Below, piece after piece: positions 8,628 through 18,228 of a stretch of DNA of 64,000 bases (the first letter of the stretch is position 1; each line of letters begins with the position of its first letter). Source of the DNA: Pararhizobium sp. YC-54 (lineage in GTDB: Bacteria; Pseudomonadota; Alphaproteobacteria; Rhizobiales; Rhizobiaceae); NCBI RefSeq assembly GCF_025847205.1, contig NZ_JAOYTH010000022.1:1-64000 (forward strand), read 5' to 3'. Both the position numbers and the translations under genes were made by a program. Under the pieces are notes generated by a model. The model did not search any database and had not been told where the DNA came from. It was given only the letters and a program-made list of their open reading frames with translations.

Positions 8628-9410
8628 CTATTGGTTGATGTGAAAGACGCGGTCGATGAATTCCTTGGTCCGTTCTTCTTTCGGAGACCCAAGCACCTGC
8701 TCCGGCGGACCATCCTCGACCACCACTCCGCCTGCGCAGAAGATGACCCGCGAGGCGATATTCCTGGCGAACCACATGTCGTGGGTGACGATCATCATCG
8801 GCATGTTCTGAGCGGCAAGCTGCAGGATGACCTGCTCGACTTCGCCGACCAGTTCAGGATCCAGTGCCGACGTCACTTCGTCGAACAGCATCAACTTCGG
8901 ATCGAGCATCAATGCGCGGGCGATGGCAACGCGCTGCTTCTGGCCCCCGGAAAGTTGGGCCGGATAGGCTTTGGCTTTTGCACCCAGCCCAAAACGCTCC
9001 AAGAGGGTCTGCGCCCGATCCTGAGCCTTTGACTTTGCTTCGCCGCGCACCTTGCACGGAGCAAGGATAAGATTCTGCAGGACGTTGAGATGCGGAAACA
9101 AGGTATAATGCTGGAAGACCATCCCGATCGAGCGGCGGACACTCATGTCAATGACGGTCTTGCTCTCACTGCTCCCGGAAGAGATGTACGGCTTTCCGTC
9201 AAACGTGACCGAACCGCTGTCGATCTTCTCCAGCCCCATCATCACCCGCAGCAAGGTGCTCTTGCCGCCGCCGCTCGGGCCGATGACAACGACGCGTTCA
9301 CCCGGCTTCATTTCGATATCGATGCCTTTCAACACCTGGATGGCGCCGTCGGCATAGCTCTTGTGGAGCGACTGCATTTTGACAAGGGGAAGGCTGAAGG
9401 ACATGATCAT
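8628..9410 (-). CDS. Polar amino acid ABC transporter ATP-binding protein
   Basis: 260-residue ATPase with Walker [10 protein letters not shown] near residue 45, Q-loop in [12 protein letters not shown], signature LSGGQKQR near 155, Walker [13 protein letters not shown] and the switch His in VTHDM. Two in-frame ATGs (codons 1 and 3) are possible starts. It follows the binding-protein gene after a 65-bp gap containing a strong hairpin, and precedes the two permeases. Its closest family is the GlnQ/HisP group. Confidence 0.95.
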   Translation of the reverse strand: MIMSFSLPLVKMQSLHKSYADGAIQVLKGIDIEMKPGERVVVIGPSGGGKSTLLRVMMGLEKIDSGSVTFDGKPYISSGSSESKTVIDMSVRRSIGMVFQHYTLFPHLNVLQNLILAPCKVRGEAKSKAQDRAQTLLERFGLGAKAKAYPAQLSGGQKQRVAIARALMLDPKLMLFDEVTSALDPELVGEVEQVILQLAAQNMPMMIVTHDMWFARNIASRVIFCAGGVVVEDGPPEQVLGSPKEERTKEFIDRVFHINQ

Positions 9411-9440
9411 AGCCGCTCTCGGTTCATCTTAAAACCAGAA

Positions 9441-9471
9441 GATGGCGTCGGCGACATGCGCCGACGCCATC
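9441..9471 (-). terminator. Strong intercistronic hairpin between binding protein and ATPase genes
   Basis: Perfect 13-bp arms GATGGCGTCGGCG and CGCCGACGCCATC with a 5-nt loop lie 4 bp after the binding-protein stop. On the transcribed strand the hairpin is followed by TTCTGGTTTT. It probably acts as a partial terminator or 3'-end stabiliser that lets the binding protein be made in excess over the membrane components. Confidence 0.75.
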
Positions 9472-9475
9472 AGGA

Positions 9476-10309
9476 TCAGTTGGAACTGCTGAGAACCTGA
9501 TCCACCGCCTTGCGGATCAATTCGTCGACATGACCGGTCGCGACCTTCTCCTCCAGGAAGATATTGACCACTTCGACATCGGCGGCCGACATGCCGTGCG
9601 GCAGGCCGAACGAAACGCCCTGCTTGGCAAGCGCCGGCGTCGGATTGATTGCCACCGCCCAGTCCGGGTTCGCCTGTGTGAGAAGCTGGTTGGTGTCCGA
9701 GGCGTCGACCAGGAGGTCCGCGCGTTTGGAATTCAGCGCGAGGCGCGTTTCATCGTTTCCGGGCAGCCGCATGATCGTCGCGTTCTTGACGACGGCCGAG
9801 ATCGCCTTGTCCTGCGCGGTACCGGACATGACGGCGATCGTCACGTCGGCCTTGTCGATATCGGCGACCGAAGCGGCGCCCTGCGGGATCTTCGGGTTGC
9901 TTTTGTTGTAGGCAAGCGAGATCTGGTATTCCATCGCCGGAATCGAGAACTGGACGGCCATGGCGCGGGCCGGTGTACGGTTGAGCGCCAGCGACATGTC
10001 CCATTTCCCGGCCTGAAGACCGGCAACGATGTTATCCCAGGTCGTGTCAACGAATTCGGCTTTCACCTTCAGGGCGTCGGCGAACTCGCGGCAAAGATCC
10101 GCGTAGAAACCGGAATATTCTCCGGTCGCCGGATCCCGCATGATGTAGGGCGGGGCAACAGCGGCGCCGCATTTCAGGACACCCGCAGTCTGGACCCCCT
10201 GCCAGTATCCCTCGGCAGTCTGCGCGTGAGCGGCTGGTACGGAAAGAGCACCCACGAGAGCGAGCGCTGGCAGTGCCCGCGCGGCGGACGAGATCATCTT
10301 CGAGAACAT
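9476..10309 (-). CDS. Periplasmic amino acid-binding protein of the ABC importer
   Basis: 277 residues from the ATG at 10309; an ATG 6 bp upstream directly abuts the AGAGGA ribosome binding site and is too close to be used. A signal peptide with a hydrophobic core (ALPALALVGALSV) ends at a clear AHAQ cleavage site. The mature part is a solute-binding protein family 3 domain, with YIMRDPATGEYSGFYADLCREF and DTTWDNIVAGLQAGKWDMSL as the typical lobe-1 motifs. It is the first gene of the operon and faces the GntR regulator across a 199-bp divergent promoter region. The ligand is inferred to be hydroxyproline or a betaine-like imino acid from the downstream enzymes. Confidence 0.92.
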   Translation of the reverse strand: MFSKMISSAARALPALALVGALSVPAAHAQTAEGYWQGVQTAGVLKCGAAVAPPYIMRDPATGEYSGFYADLCREFADALKVKAEFVDTTWDNIVAGLQAGKWDMSLALNRTPARAMAVQFSIPAMEYQISLAYNKSNPKIPQGAASVADIDKADVTIAVMSGTAQDKAISAVVKNATIMRLPGNDETRLALNSKRADLLVDASDTNQLLTQANPDWAVAINPTPALAKQGVSFGLPHGMSAADVEVVNIFLEEKVATGHVDELIRKAVDQVLSSSN

Positions 10310-10389
10310 CGGCATTCCTCTTTTGCTATGCGCGTGATGCGCGGTTCCACTCGTCGGCTCTGGCCGTTTCTGTTATTTTATGTCGGCTA

Positions 10390-10429
10390 CGTGTCGACTG
10401 AGTATTATTTGTCAACAGCGTGTCGACAA
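10390..10429. promoter_or_regulatory. Candidate GntR operator in the divergent promoter region
   Basis: CGTGTCGAC occurs twice, at 10390-10398 and 10419-10427. The second copy also forms an imperfect inverted repeat TTGTCAAC-AGCGT-GTCGACAA (10409-10429) with one mismatch. Palindromic TTGTC/GACAA half-sites in a divergent promoter beside a GntR/FCD gene are a natural operator candidate. It lies between the binding-protein gene (start 10309) and the regulator (start 10509). Confidence 0.6.
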
Positions 10430-10508
10430 AGTCAAGCGGAAAAAATTACATTGCCGGGACGATGGTTTTCTGGCCCAATGCCCGCATCTGCCGATGAAAG
10501 GGACCTAA

Positions 10509-11228
10509 GTGTCTGACGAGACTGAAGTGAAACGAATCCGGGGTACCGGCTGGAAAAGCGTATACGACACGCTCCGCAACGAGATTCTGGCGTTGACGCT
10601 ACCGCCCGGCCAGTTGCTCGACGAAACGACTCTTGCCGAGCGTTTCGACATGTCCCGTTCACCCGTGCGGGAAGCGCTGATCCGCCTCGGGGCGGACGAG
10701 CTCGTGGTGACCCTGTCGAACCGCAGCACGATCGTCGCGCCGATCGAGGTGGCGACCTTTCCGAAATATGTGGAAGCCCTGGACATCGCCCAGCGCATGA
10801 ACACCCGCCTCGCCGCAGCGTTGCGCACCGATGCCGATCTGAAGGTCATCGCCAAGCGCGACAAGGCCTTTGCGACGGCGGTCAGGACCGGTAATCACCT
10901 CGCCATGTCCGAGGCGAACAAGGAATTCCACATGGCGATCGCCTATGCCGGCAAGAACCAGTATCTCGCGTCGTTCTACGAGAAGCTCTTGTCCCAGGGC
11001 CAGCGCATGCTCCACCTGCACTTCGAGTACCTAGAGCGAACACATGAAGGGTATTTGCTGACGGATGAACATAGCCAGATGCTGGACGCCATCCGGGACA
11101 AGAATGTCGACCTGGCCGACGAGCTCGCGCATGCTCATACCCGCCAGTTCCAGGACAATTTCATCAACTTCATGCGCGAAAACTACACGACCGACGTCAC
11201 GCTCGGTCCGTTGCGAGCCGCGGAGTAG
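10509..11228 (+). CDS. GntR-family (FadR/FCD) transcriptional regulator
   Basis: 239-residue regulator. The N-terminal winged helix-turn-helix shows the GntR pattern LPPGQLLDETTLAERFDMSRSPVREAL-type recognition helix (residues about 34-60), followed by an all-helical FCD ligand domain with likely metal-binding His residues (EFHMAIA, EHSQMLDAI, AHTRQF). The start is GTG behind AAAGGGA. It is transcribed away from the catabolic operon and shares its promoter region, so it most likely represses that operon until hydroxyproline or an intermediate binds. A ProC-like gene follows 3 bp downstream. Confidence 0.92.
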   Translation: MSDETEVKRIRGTGWKSVYDTLRNEILALTLPPGQLLDETTLAERFDMSRSPVREALIRLGADELVVTLSNRSTIVAPIEVATFPKYVEALDIAQRMNTRLAAALRTDADLKVIAKRDKAFATAVRTGNHLAMSEANKEFHMAIAYAGKNQYLASFYEKLLSQGQRMLHLHFEYLERTHEGYLLTDEHSQMLDAIRDKNVDLADELAHAHTRQFQDNFINFMRENYTTDVTLGPLRAAE

Positions 11229-11231
11229 ATC

Positions 11232-12013
11232 GTGAGCGTCAACAGCATTGGCTTTGTCGGCACCGGCGCCATTACCGAAGCGATGGTTCGCGGACTTCTG
11301 ACCACCACTCCCTATGCGGCCGAAGTGCACCTTTCTCCGCGCAGCGCGGATATAGCCGCCCGGCTTGCCGCCGACTTCCCATCGGCGCGCGTGGCCAAGG
11401 ACAATCAGGCGGTCGTAGATCTTAGCGAGATCGTCTTTCTCGCCGTCCGGCCGCAGATCGCCAAAGAGGTCATTGAGGCGCTTTCCTTCCGGCAAGGCCA
11501 GTTGGTCATCAGCGTCGTCGCGGCAATAGAGCGGCAGAACCTGCTCGACTGGATCGGCGCCGACGTGCATCTGGTGCAGGCGATCCCGTTGCCATTCGTC
11601 GAGGACCGTCTCGGCGTCACCGCGATCTATCCGCCGGACGTCGAAGTCGCTTCTTTGTTCGACGCCCTCGGCAATGCGGTCCAGTGCGAAACGAAAAAGG
11701 AATATGACCTTCTCGCGGCCGCCAGCGCACTGATGTCGACTTACTTCGGCGTCATGGAATTCGCAACGGAATGGCTGGCGGACAAGGGCCTTGAAAGATC
11801 GAAGGGGCGAGCCTATCTCGCGCCGCTTTTCCAGAGCCTCGCAGATAGAGCGCAAAAAACCGACATCGAATCCTTCAGCGAGTTAAGCCGGGAGTTCGCC
11901 ACCAAGGGCGGGCTGAACGAACAGGTGCTCTCGGATTTTGAAACCAAGGGTGGAAAGGCGGCGCTGACCCAGGCTCTGGACGGCGTGCTGGCACGCATCG
12001 AGGGTGCGAAAAG

Positions 12014-12017
<4 letters not shown>
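11232..12017 (+). CDS. Diverged pyrroline-5-carboxylate reductase-like protein (ProC family)
   Basis: 261 residues with an N-terminal NAD(P)-binding Rossmann motif (GFVGTGAITEAMVRGL, residues 7-22) and a central FLAVRP segment typical of ProC. The C-terminal dimerisation region keeps a remnant FATKGGLNEQ where canonical ProC has a SPGGTT-type signature, so the active site is altered. GTG start, 3 bp after the GntR gene, implies cotranscription. It could reduce a pyrroline-carboxylate made by the catabolic operon, but the altered signature means another imine or keto substrate is also possible. Confidence 0.82.
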
Positions 12018-13030
<1,013 letters not shown>

Positions 13031-13076
13031 TCCGTTCTCCGGATTTGATCGAATTCATTGGAGCCGATCTTGTCCG

Positions 13077-13109
13077 ACGGGTGGGTTCCCGGAACGGGAG
13101 CCCACCCGT
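13077..13109. terminator. Long hairpin between chrA remnant and binding-protein gene
   Basis: A 15-bp stem with one G-T wobble and a GAA loop: ACGGGTGGG at 13077-13085 pairs with CCCACCCGT at 13101-13109, and the inner TTCCCG pairs with CGGGAG. It lies 68 bp beyond the stop of the leftward binding-protein gene. There is no T run on either side, so it may be a Rho-independent-like or purely structural element. Confidence 0.5.
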
Positions 13110-13176
13110 GTAATACCGTCTCCACGGTTAGCTTGAGAAGCTCCTTCGGCCCACCAGGGCAGCTTCATCGTCGGCC

Positions 13177-14076
13177 TTAGTTGCCAGAGCGTGACGAGAT
13201 GGCCCCGTCAACATTGCTGCGCCCGGCCGGCAGAAATGGCGCGGCGGGAAACCTATCGGACTTGAAGGCTGCGATCTGCGCCTGGGTTTCTGGTTCCAGC
13301 AGGAACTGAACAAATGCTTTGGCACCCTCCACGTTGGCCTCGGGAAAACGTTCGGGGTTCACGACGTCAATCACCATCAGTCTCGACATGACCGGGCCGT
13401 CAGGCAAAACCATGCTCAACTGATCATCGCCGGTCTTGTCCTGCCAATCTTTGAACGCCGTGGCACCCCAGACCGAATATGCGTTTTTGCTGGCCGCCAG
13501 CTCGGCCACTTTCGAGTTTTTCGCATCAAGATCAAGATACCACCCCTCACGATCGGGGGAGCCGGCTGCGTGCCAAAGCGTCTCAACGGCATAGTTGTGG
13601 GATTCATCGTCGTTCGCAATGAACGAAGAACCACTTTCGGCGATGCGTCGAAAGATTTCGACAGGGTCCGCGAGACCTGCCACCTCGGCCGGGTCCCCCT
13701 TGGGAATGATAAAGCCGTCCCTGCTGAATAGAACCGCCTGAGGCCAAAGCCCGTAGCCCTCTTGCACGAAGGGTTCCACCCCGAGGTGGCTATGACCGAA
13801 GTGAGATAGAACAACATCGGCCTTTCCAACTTTGGCGTCCTCATAGACAAGTTTTCCGACGCTGACTTCGACGCGGTAGTTCGTGCGGCTCTCAAAACGC
13901 GCAATCAGCTCATCCAGCAATCCACCATCGCGCGGTGTGCGAACCGTTGCGAGGCGAACGGTCGCCTTGTCCGGCTGAGCGGTTTCCTGGATAGCCGTTT
14001 GGGCCAGCGTGCTTTCCGGCAGTGAAACGGCTCCAAGGATGGCGACTACAAACGCCGAAATGGTGTGTCTCTTCAT
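13177..14076 (-). CDS. Secreted TupA-like (tungstate/molybdate-type) substrate-binding protein, orphan
   Basis: 299 residues from the ATG at 14076, chosen because GAAGGATT precedes it and a signal peptide (AFVVAILGAVSLPESTLAQ) begins there. The mature protein has the TupA/PBP-like layout: RLATVRTPRDGGLLDELIAR at the N-terminus, GKADVVLSHFG in the middle and a DGFIIPKGDPAEV strand after it. Such proteins bind oxyanions for ABC import, but no permease or ATPase gene is adjacent. Its divergent neighbour is a two-component system, so it may be a sensed target or a sensor accessory. The C-terminal SRSGN end is short and ordinary. Confidence 0.82.
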   Translation of the reverse strand: MKRHTISAFVVAILGAVSLPESTLAQTAIQETAQPDKATVRLATVRTPRDGGLLDELIARFESRTNYRVEVSVGKLVYEDAKVGKADVVLSHFGHSHLGVEPFVQEGYGLWPQAVLFSRDGFIIPKGDPAEVAGLADPVEIFRRIAESGSSFIANDDESHNYAVETLWHAAGSPDREGWYLDLDAKNSKVAELAASKNAYSVWGATAFKDWQDKTGDDQLSMVLPDGPVMSRLMVIDVVNPERFPEANVEGAKAFVQFLLEPETQAQIAAFKSDRFPAAPFLPAGRSNVDGAISSRSGN

Positions 14077-14405
14077 GACCAGCAATCCTTCGTGGTTACT
14101 TCGTGGGACCTGTCGTCCACCTACGGACAACAGATGCGGTGCGGTCAGCGTGAACTGTCCGCGCGTTTTCGAGGTAGCGCTGAATTGCGATGCGGGCCAA
14201 TGGCTGCCGCCGCCTAAAGTGTCGCGACTTGTCGCAAGAAGAAAATCCGACACATCTGGTTACAAATTTTCTGCGCGAGCCAAAAGCCAACTGCTATCTT
14301 AGCTGCCGATCGGTTTCTGAGGCCGGGGTCCTGGCAAGAAACAGAGGATGGGGAAACAGGATCAAACATGCGCGAGCCACTGAAGCCGATGTTCGGGACG
14401 AGCTG
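14077..14405. promoter_or_regulatory. Divergent control region with direct repeats
   Basis: This 329-bp gap separates the binding-protein gene from the response regulator. TGTCGCGACT at 14220-14229 is followed directly by TGTCGCAAGA at 14230-14239, a 10-bp-phased tandem repeat of TGTCGC, the arrangement expected for an OmpR-family regulator dimer. CTTCGTGG also occurs twice (14088-14095 and 14099-14106), 11 bp apart, next to the binding protein's ribosome binding site. No additional gene was found here. Confidence 0.5.
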
Positions 14406-15128
14406 ATGAGCCTTGTCCCTCATATTCTCGTCGTCGACGATCACCGCGATATTCGGGAGCCGCTGGCGACGTTCTTAAAGAAGCAAGAAATGCGCGTCAC
14501 GACCGCAAGCAACGCCGCGGTCGCCCGCGAAATCCTCGCCAAGGGTGCGATCGATCTGATCGTGCTCGATATCATGATGCCTGGAGAAGACGGTCTCTCG
14601 CTGTGCGCTTACGTTCGCGAGGCGATGGACACGCCGATGATTCTGTTGACGGCCAGGGCAGAGACCATTGATCGCATCGTCGGGTTAAAAGTTGGCGCTG
14701 ACGACTATGTCGTCAAGCCGTTCGAACCCCTTGAACTCGTGGCGCGGATCAACAGTGTTCTGCGGCGCGCGAACGCTCTCCCAAGGACACGTGATTCCGC
14801 AACAAGCGGGTGCGTCGCCTTCGGGAACTGGATTTTTGATTTGGGACGGCGTGAGCTCGTTAGCGGCGACGGACTTTCGATGCCTCTGAGCGCGGCAGAC
14901 TTCCGGCTGCTGGTCGCCTTGACCCAGCGGGCCGGAATAGTGCTCTCGCGCGATCAGCTCGTTGATCTGACGAGTGGACGGGAGCCGCACGCGTTTGATC
15001 GCAGTATCGACAATCAAATCAGTCGACTTCGCCGAAAGATCGAGCCGGACCCGGAAAAACCGAGTGTGATACAAACCGTGTGGGGTCGGGGATATGTCTT
15101 CACCTTGGAAGTGAAGGACGTCAAATGA
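14406..15128 (+). CDS. OmpR-family response regulator
   Basis: 240 residues from the ATG at 14406; the longer in-frame extension has no recognisable domain. The receiver domain has the acidic pair in VVDDH, phospho-acceptor Asp in LIVLDIMMPG, Thr in LLTARAE and Lys in DDYVVKPFEP. The C-terminal winged helix ends in the OmpR signature RRKIEPDPEKPSVIQTVWG-RGYVF. Its stop overlaps the kinase start by ATGA, so the two are translationally coupled. It is divergent from the TupA-like binding protein and may control it through the phased TGTCGC repeats. Confidence 0.95.
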   Translation: MSLVPHILVVDDHRDIREPLATFLKKQEMRVTTASNAAVAREILAKGAIDLIVLDIMMPGEDGLSLCAYVREAMDTPMILLTARAETIDRIVGLKVGADDYVVKPFEPLELVARINSVLRRANALPRTRDSATSGCVAFGNWIFDLGRRELVSGDGLSMPLSAADFRLLVALTQRAGIVLSRDQLVDLTSGREPHAFDRSIDNQISRLRRKIEPDPEKPSVIQTVWGRGYVFTLEVKDVK

Positions 15129-16471
15129 CACGCCTTCTGCCTTCCACCCTGGCCGGACAATTGGGCACACTCCTCATAGCCGGGATCCTAGCTGCGCATC
15201 TTTTCAGCTTGGCAATTCTGTCGAGCGAGAGCACTGATTTGCTCCGCGCATCGGACCGCAGCCAAGCCGTCGATCGCATGAGTTCGCTCGTGAAAGCCCT
15301 TGATCTTGTGCCCAAGGATCGCAGCAGTGAACTCGTCCAGTCTACGAGCTCGCGCGACCACGAGTTTAGAATCACGTCGCAGGTAACGCCCAACAACAAT
15401 ATGAACGAGGCTGAAACGCAGCTTGCCCAGGAACTGCGCATGCTGTTGGCTCCTCGAGAGGCTGACGTAAGCGTCAATCTGCTGGAAAGTCGAGATTCTT
15501 CGCGGGCATTCGGCGTGCCCCGTCTCTTCGGCAGGCAAGTTCCGGCGGAACTGCATATTTCCATTCAATTGGGGGATGGAAGCTGGCTAAGCAGCGTATC
15601 AGCACTGCAACCTTCAAACCGGCGGCTGTGGCGCTGGCTGATCCCGATGGCGGCGAGCGGCGCATTGGTTCTCATCGTGGTTGCCCTTGTGGTTCACTGG
15701 ATCACGAGACCGCTCAGCGAACTTGCAGATGCGGCGGAACGTATCGGTCGTGGCGAAGACGTCCATCACCTGAGCGCCGACGGGCCCGTCGAGGTCCAGG
15801 CGACAATGACAGCGTTCAACAGCATGCGGCAGCGTCTGACGCAGTTTGTCCGCGATCGGACGCAGATGCTCGCGGCGGTCGGCCACGACATCCGTACCCC
15901 GCTAACCTCATTGAGGCTGCGCGTTGAAATGGTCGATGATGACGAACTTCGGACGGCCATGGTCCGGACAATTGACGAGATGCGTCAGATGATCGAGGCC
16001 ACGCTCAGTTTCGCTCGAGACGATGCCGACGTGGAAGAGGCCCGATCGGTTGATCTCGTTGCCCTCTTGGAGGCGACCGCCGACGATCTTGCCGTGACTG
16101 GTCAGGAGATACCTGTCCGGGGTCCAGACCGTCTGCCGGTCCGATGTCATCCGTTGCGCCTGAAGCGAGCTATCGCCAATCTTCTGGAGAATGCGCTTCG
16201 CTACGGCGGAGGCGCGCAGATTGGCGTAGGTCTAATTGAAGACACCGTTGTCATTACAATCGATGACAACGGCCCTGGAATTGTAGACAGCGAGCTTGCG
16301 GCTGTATTTGAGCCATTTGTGAGATTGGATAACTCTCGAAGTCCTGAAACAGGCGGGTTCGGACTTGGCCTCGCGACTGCCCGCTCTATCGTAAAGTCCC
16401 ACGGTGGCGATCTTACCCTGCTCAATCGACCCGGTGGCGGCCTTCGGGCTCAGATATGCTTGCCAGCCTAA
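15125..16471 (+). CDS. Membrane sensor histidine kinase (HAMP, HisKA, HATPase)
   Basis: 448 residues. There are two transmembrane helices (about 9-32 and 176-198) flanking a periplasmic sensor of roughly 140 residues, then a HAMP linker (ITRPLSELADAAERIGRGED), the phospho-His box in AAVGHDIRTPLTSLRLR, N box ANLLENALRYGG, G1 DDNGPGI and G2 GGFGLGLATAR. The start ATG at 15125 overlaps the regulator stop. The architecture resembles EnvZ/TctE-type kinases. The signal is unknown; the neighbouring oxyanion-type binding protein is the obvious candidate input or output. Confidence 0.95.
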   Translation: MTRLLPSTLAGQLGTLLIAGILAAHLFSLAILSSESTDLLRASDRSQAVDRMSSLVKALDLVPKDRSSELVQSTSSRDHEFRITSQVTPNNNMNEAETQLAQELRMLLAPREADVSVNLLESRDSSRAFGVPRLFGRQVPAELHISIQLGDGSWLSSVSALQPSNRRLWRWLIPMAASGALVLIVVALVVHWITRPLSELADAAERIGRGEDVHHLSADGPVEVQATMTAFNSMRQRLTQFVRDRTQMLAAVGHDIRTPLTSLRLRVEMVDDDELRTAMVRTIDEMRQMIEATLSFARDDADVEEARSVDLVALLEATADDLAVTGQEIPVRGPDRLPVRCHPLRLKRAIANLLENALRYGGGAQIGVGLIEDTVVITIDDNGPGIVDSELAAVFEPFVRLDNSRSPETGGFGLGLATARSIVKSHGGDLTLLNRPGGGLRAQICLPA

Positions 16472-16508
16472 GTTTCTCTGAACCGTTGTCAAACATTGGG
16501 AGGAAGAA

Positions 16509-16893
16509 ATGTCGGAACCGACCGTCAATGTCCGTTGCATGGTCGATGATGTCGAGGCTGCCATCAGGTGGTATACGCCCCATCTGGGCTTTTCAATTCT
16601 GTCGAACCACGCCCCCCGCTTTCGCGGATGTGCGGCGCGGGGCGTTGCGGCTGTTGCTCAGCGGGCCGACGAGTTCGGCGGGGCAACCGATGCCGGATGG
16701 CGAGCAGCCGCGATCCCGCGGTTGGAACCGCATACATCTGATCGTCGACGATCTCCCTGCCGAAGTGGCACGGCTACAGGCTGCCGGCGTCCAATTCCGC
16801 AATGAGATCGTCACCGGACCGGGCGGCTCGCAGATATTGTTGATAGATTCCTCCGGGAATTTCGTTGAACTCTTTCAGCCGGCACGCAGATGA
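16509..16893 (+). pseudogene. VOC/glyoxalase-like protein with a +1 frameshift
   Basis: The ATG at 16509, behind AGGAAGAA, opens a VOC domain (VNVRCMVDDVEAAIRWYTPHLGF). After about residue 36 the frame becomes nonsense, while the frame one base later continues the same fold: APAFADVRRGALRLLLSGP, then GWNRIHLIVDDLPAEVARLQ and the C-terminal SQILLIDSSGNFVELFQP. The shift falls in a run of six C at 16612-16617; five would restore one ORF of about 127 residues. It may be a true mutation or a homopolymer sequencing error. It lies 37 bp after the kinase gene in the same direction. Confidence 0.8.
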
Positions 16894-17415
16894 CGTTCTG
16901 TTCCAACGTTCGCAAGGGATCGAGATGCGACTTTGCGATATCACTACCAAAGTTCGGATATGGCGCGTTCCGGCCAAGTGCCGATCGGTGGAATATGTCG
17001 AGCTTGCAATCTGGAACTATCGAAAATCGCGGGCTTTCGGGAATTGGCTCGGCATAGTCTCGAGGTCGGGATATGTCCCCGACCTTCATATCGATACGCT
17101 GAAGGTGAAAAGCCGGAATTTTCACTGAGTTTTCGACTGCAATCGGCCCAAAGCTGTCGTTCATTTTACACGAGGCTGTGTCTCCTATGAGGGCGCGTTT
17201 CCGCCCGGCACTTCCGGGGCCGATAGCGGACGGTCCGCTCTGAGCGCGGCTATCTCAAAAGCGGGCGTATGAAGTTTTGCCCGCGATGCGCATCTGGCCT
17301 GAGCGGGCAATCAATAGCGCTCGTTATTGTCCTCCTCGTAACCTTGATACACGTCCTCAGGAGCATAGTAGGCGTCGCGACACCGCAACGGTTCTCGCCC
17401 GCGATTGAAAGTAAT
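16894..17415. other. Intergenic stretch with one hairpin
   Basis: No convincing gene was found in this 522-bp stretch. A perfect 8-bp inverted repeat, AGGTCGGG (17063-17070) and CCCGACCT (17078-17085), with a 7-nt spacer, is the only structure noticed; no T run follows it. It may terminate transcription from the kinase/VOC side. Confidence 0.45.
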
Positions 17416-17844
17416 TCATTCCAGATAGTCACACTCGTGCAGGTCCATGATGACGTCCTGCGCAAACCTGATCATTGCTCCGCATAGGAGAAGTGTCGCA
17501 CCGATGAAAAGAAGGCCGGATCCATAAGAATAGCGAAGCGCGAAGAATCCGGTTGCGAAAACAATTCCAAGCAACAGCCCTGCGCATAACCCGCTGCCCA
17601 GCGATAGTAGAATGCCGCTTCTGAGTAGCCTCGCGCGGGTCTTGAGGCGCGGAACATCGTCTCTCATGTGTGCCTTGTCAGAGCTTTGCGGGATTGAGTT
17701 CAAAAGTCTGATTCTGGCAACCACGGTGCTCAGTCTTGCAGTCAGCAACGAAATAAAGCCCGCAACCGCCCCAAGGAAAAAAGCCGGAGCGGCGGCACGC
17801 GAAAACATATCTGTCATTTCAACAACTGTCGGCACAAAGCTCAT
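17416..17844 (-). CDS. DUF2721-family membrane protein
   Basis: 142 residues from the ATG at 17844, which has a GGGAGG ribosome binding site; a longer in-frame extension is not supported. It has an N-terminal transmembrane helix (APAFFLGAVAGFISLLT), a conserved-looking ARLSTVVARIRLLN loop, and two closely spaced C-terminal helices. This arrangement and length fit DUF2721. Function is unknown. It ends DLHECDYLE in the cytoplasm or periplasm. Confidence 0.75.
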   Translation of the reverse strand: MSFVPTVVEMTDMFSRAAAPAFFLGAVAGFISLLTARLSTVVARIRLLNSIPQSSDKAHMRDDVPRLKTRARLLRSGILLSLGSGLCAGLLLGIVFATGFFALRYSYGSGLLFIGATLLLCGAMIRFAQDVIMDLHECDYLE

Positions 17845-18228
17845 CGTTGAGCCTCCCTGATCAATAGCGCGGTCGCGGGAAACTTTCACCCCGCGCCAAG
17901 TTCGTCCCCCCGTGCCGCTTGGGCCGAAAAAGTACTGTCTCGCGAAACCAATCTTTTGCCCGATGAGGCTCAACATTGATTTGTTGACGCGAACCCGTAC
18001 TTAGCCCGCCGTCCCTTGTTCGACCGTCGGCAACAGCGGTCCCGAAGGCAACTCTTGCCTCGTCGTCAATCGGCGGGCGTGACGGACTTCACGCTGTCCG
18101 CGGTATCCGCCAGGCAATTGAACTTCCGGCCATTGGCGACGGTCGTCTCGCTCGGTTCAGTCGATTCCCAGCCCTGCCGGAGACGCCACGTAGCCATAAA
18201 TTTGACGTTTCAATCGCGATTTCCGGAC
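17845..18228. other. Intergenic stretch between DUF2721 and DUF900 genes
   Basis: This 384-bp stretch must hold the promoter of the leftward DUF2721 gene and the transcription end of the leftward DUF900 gene. No further gene, clear terminator or repeat was recognised. Confidence 0.4.
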
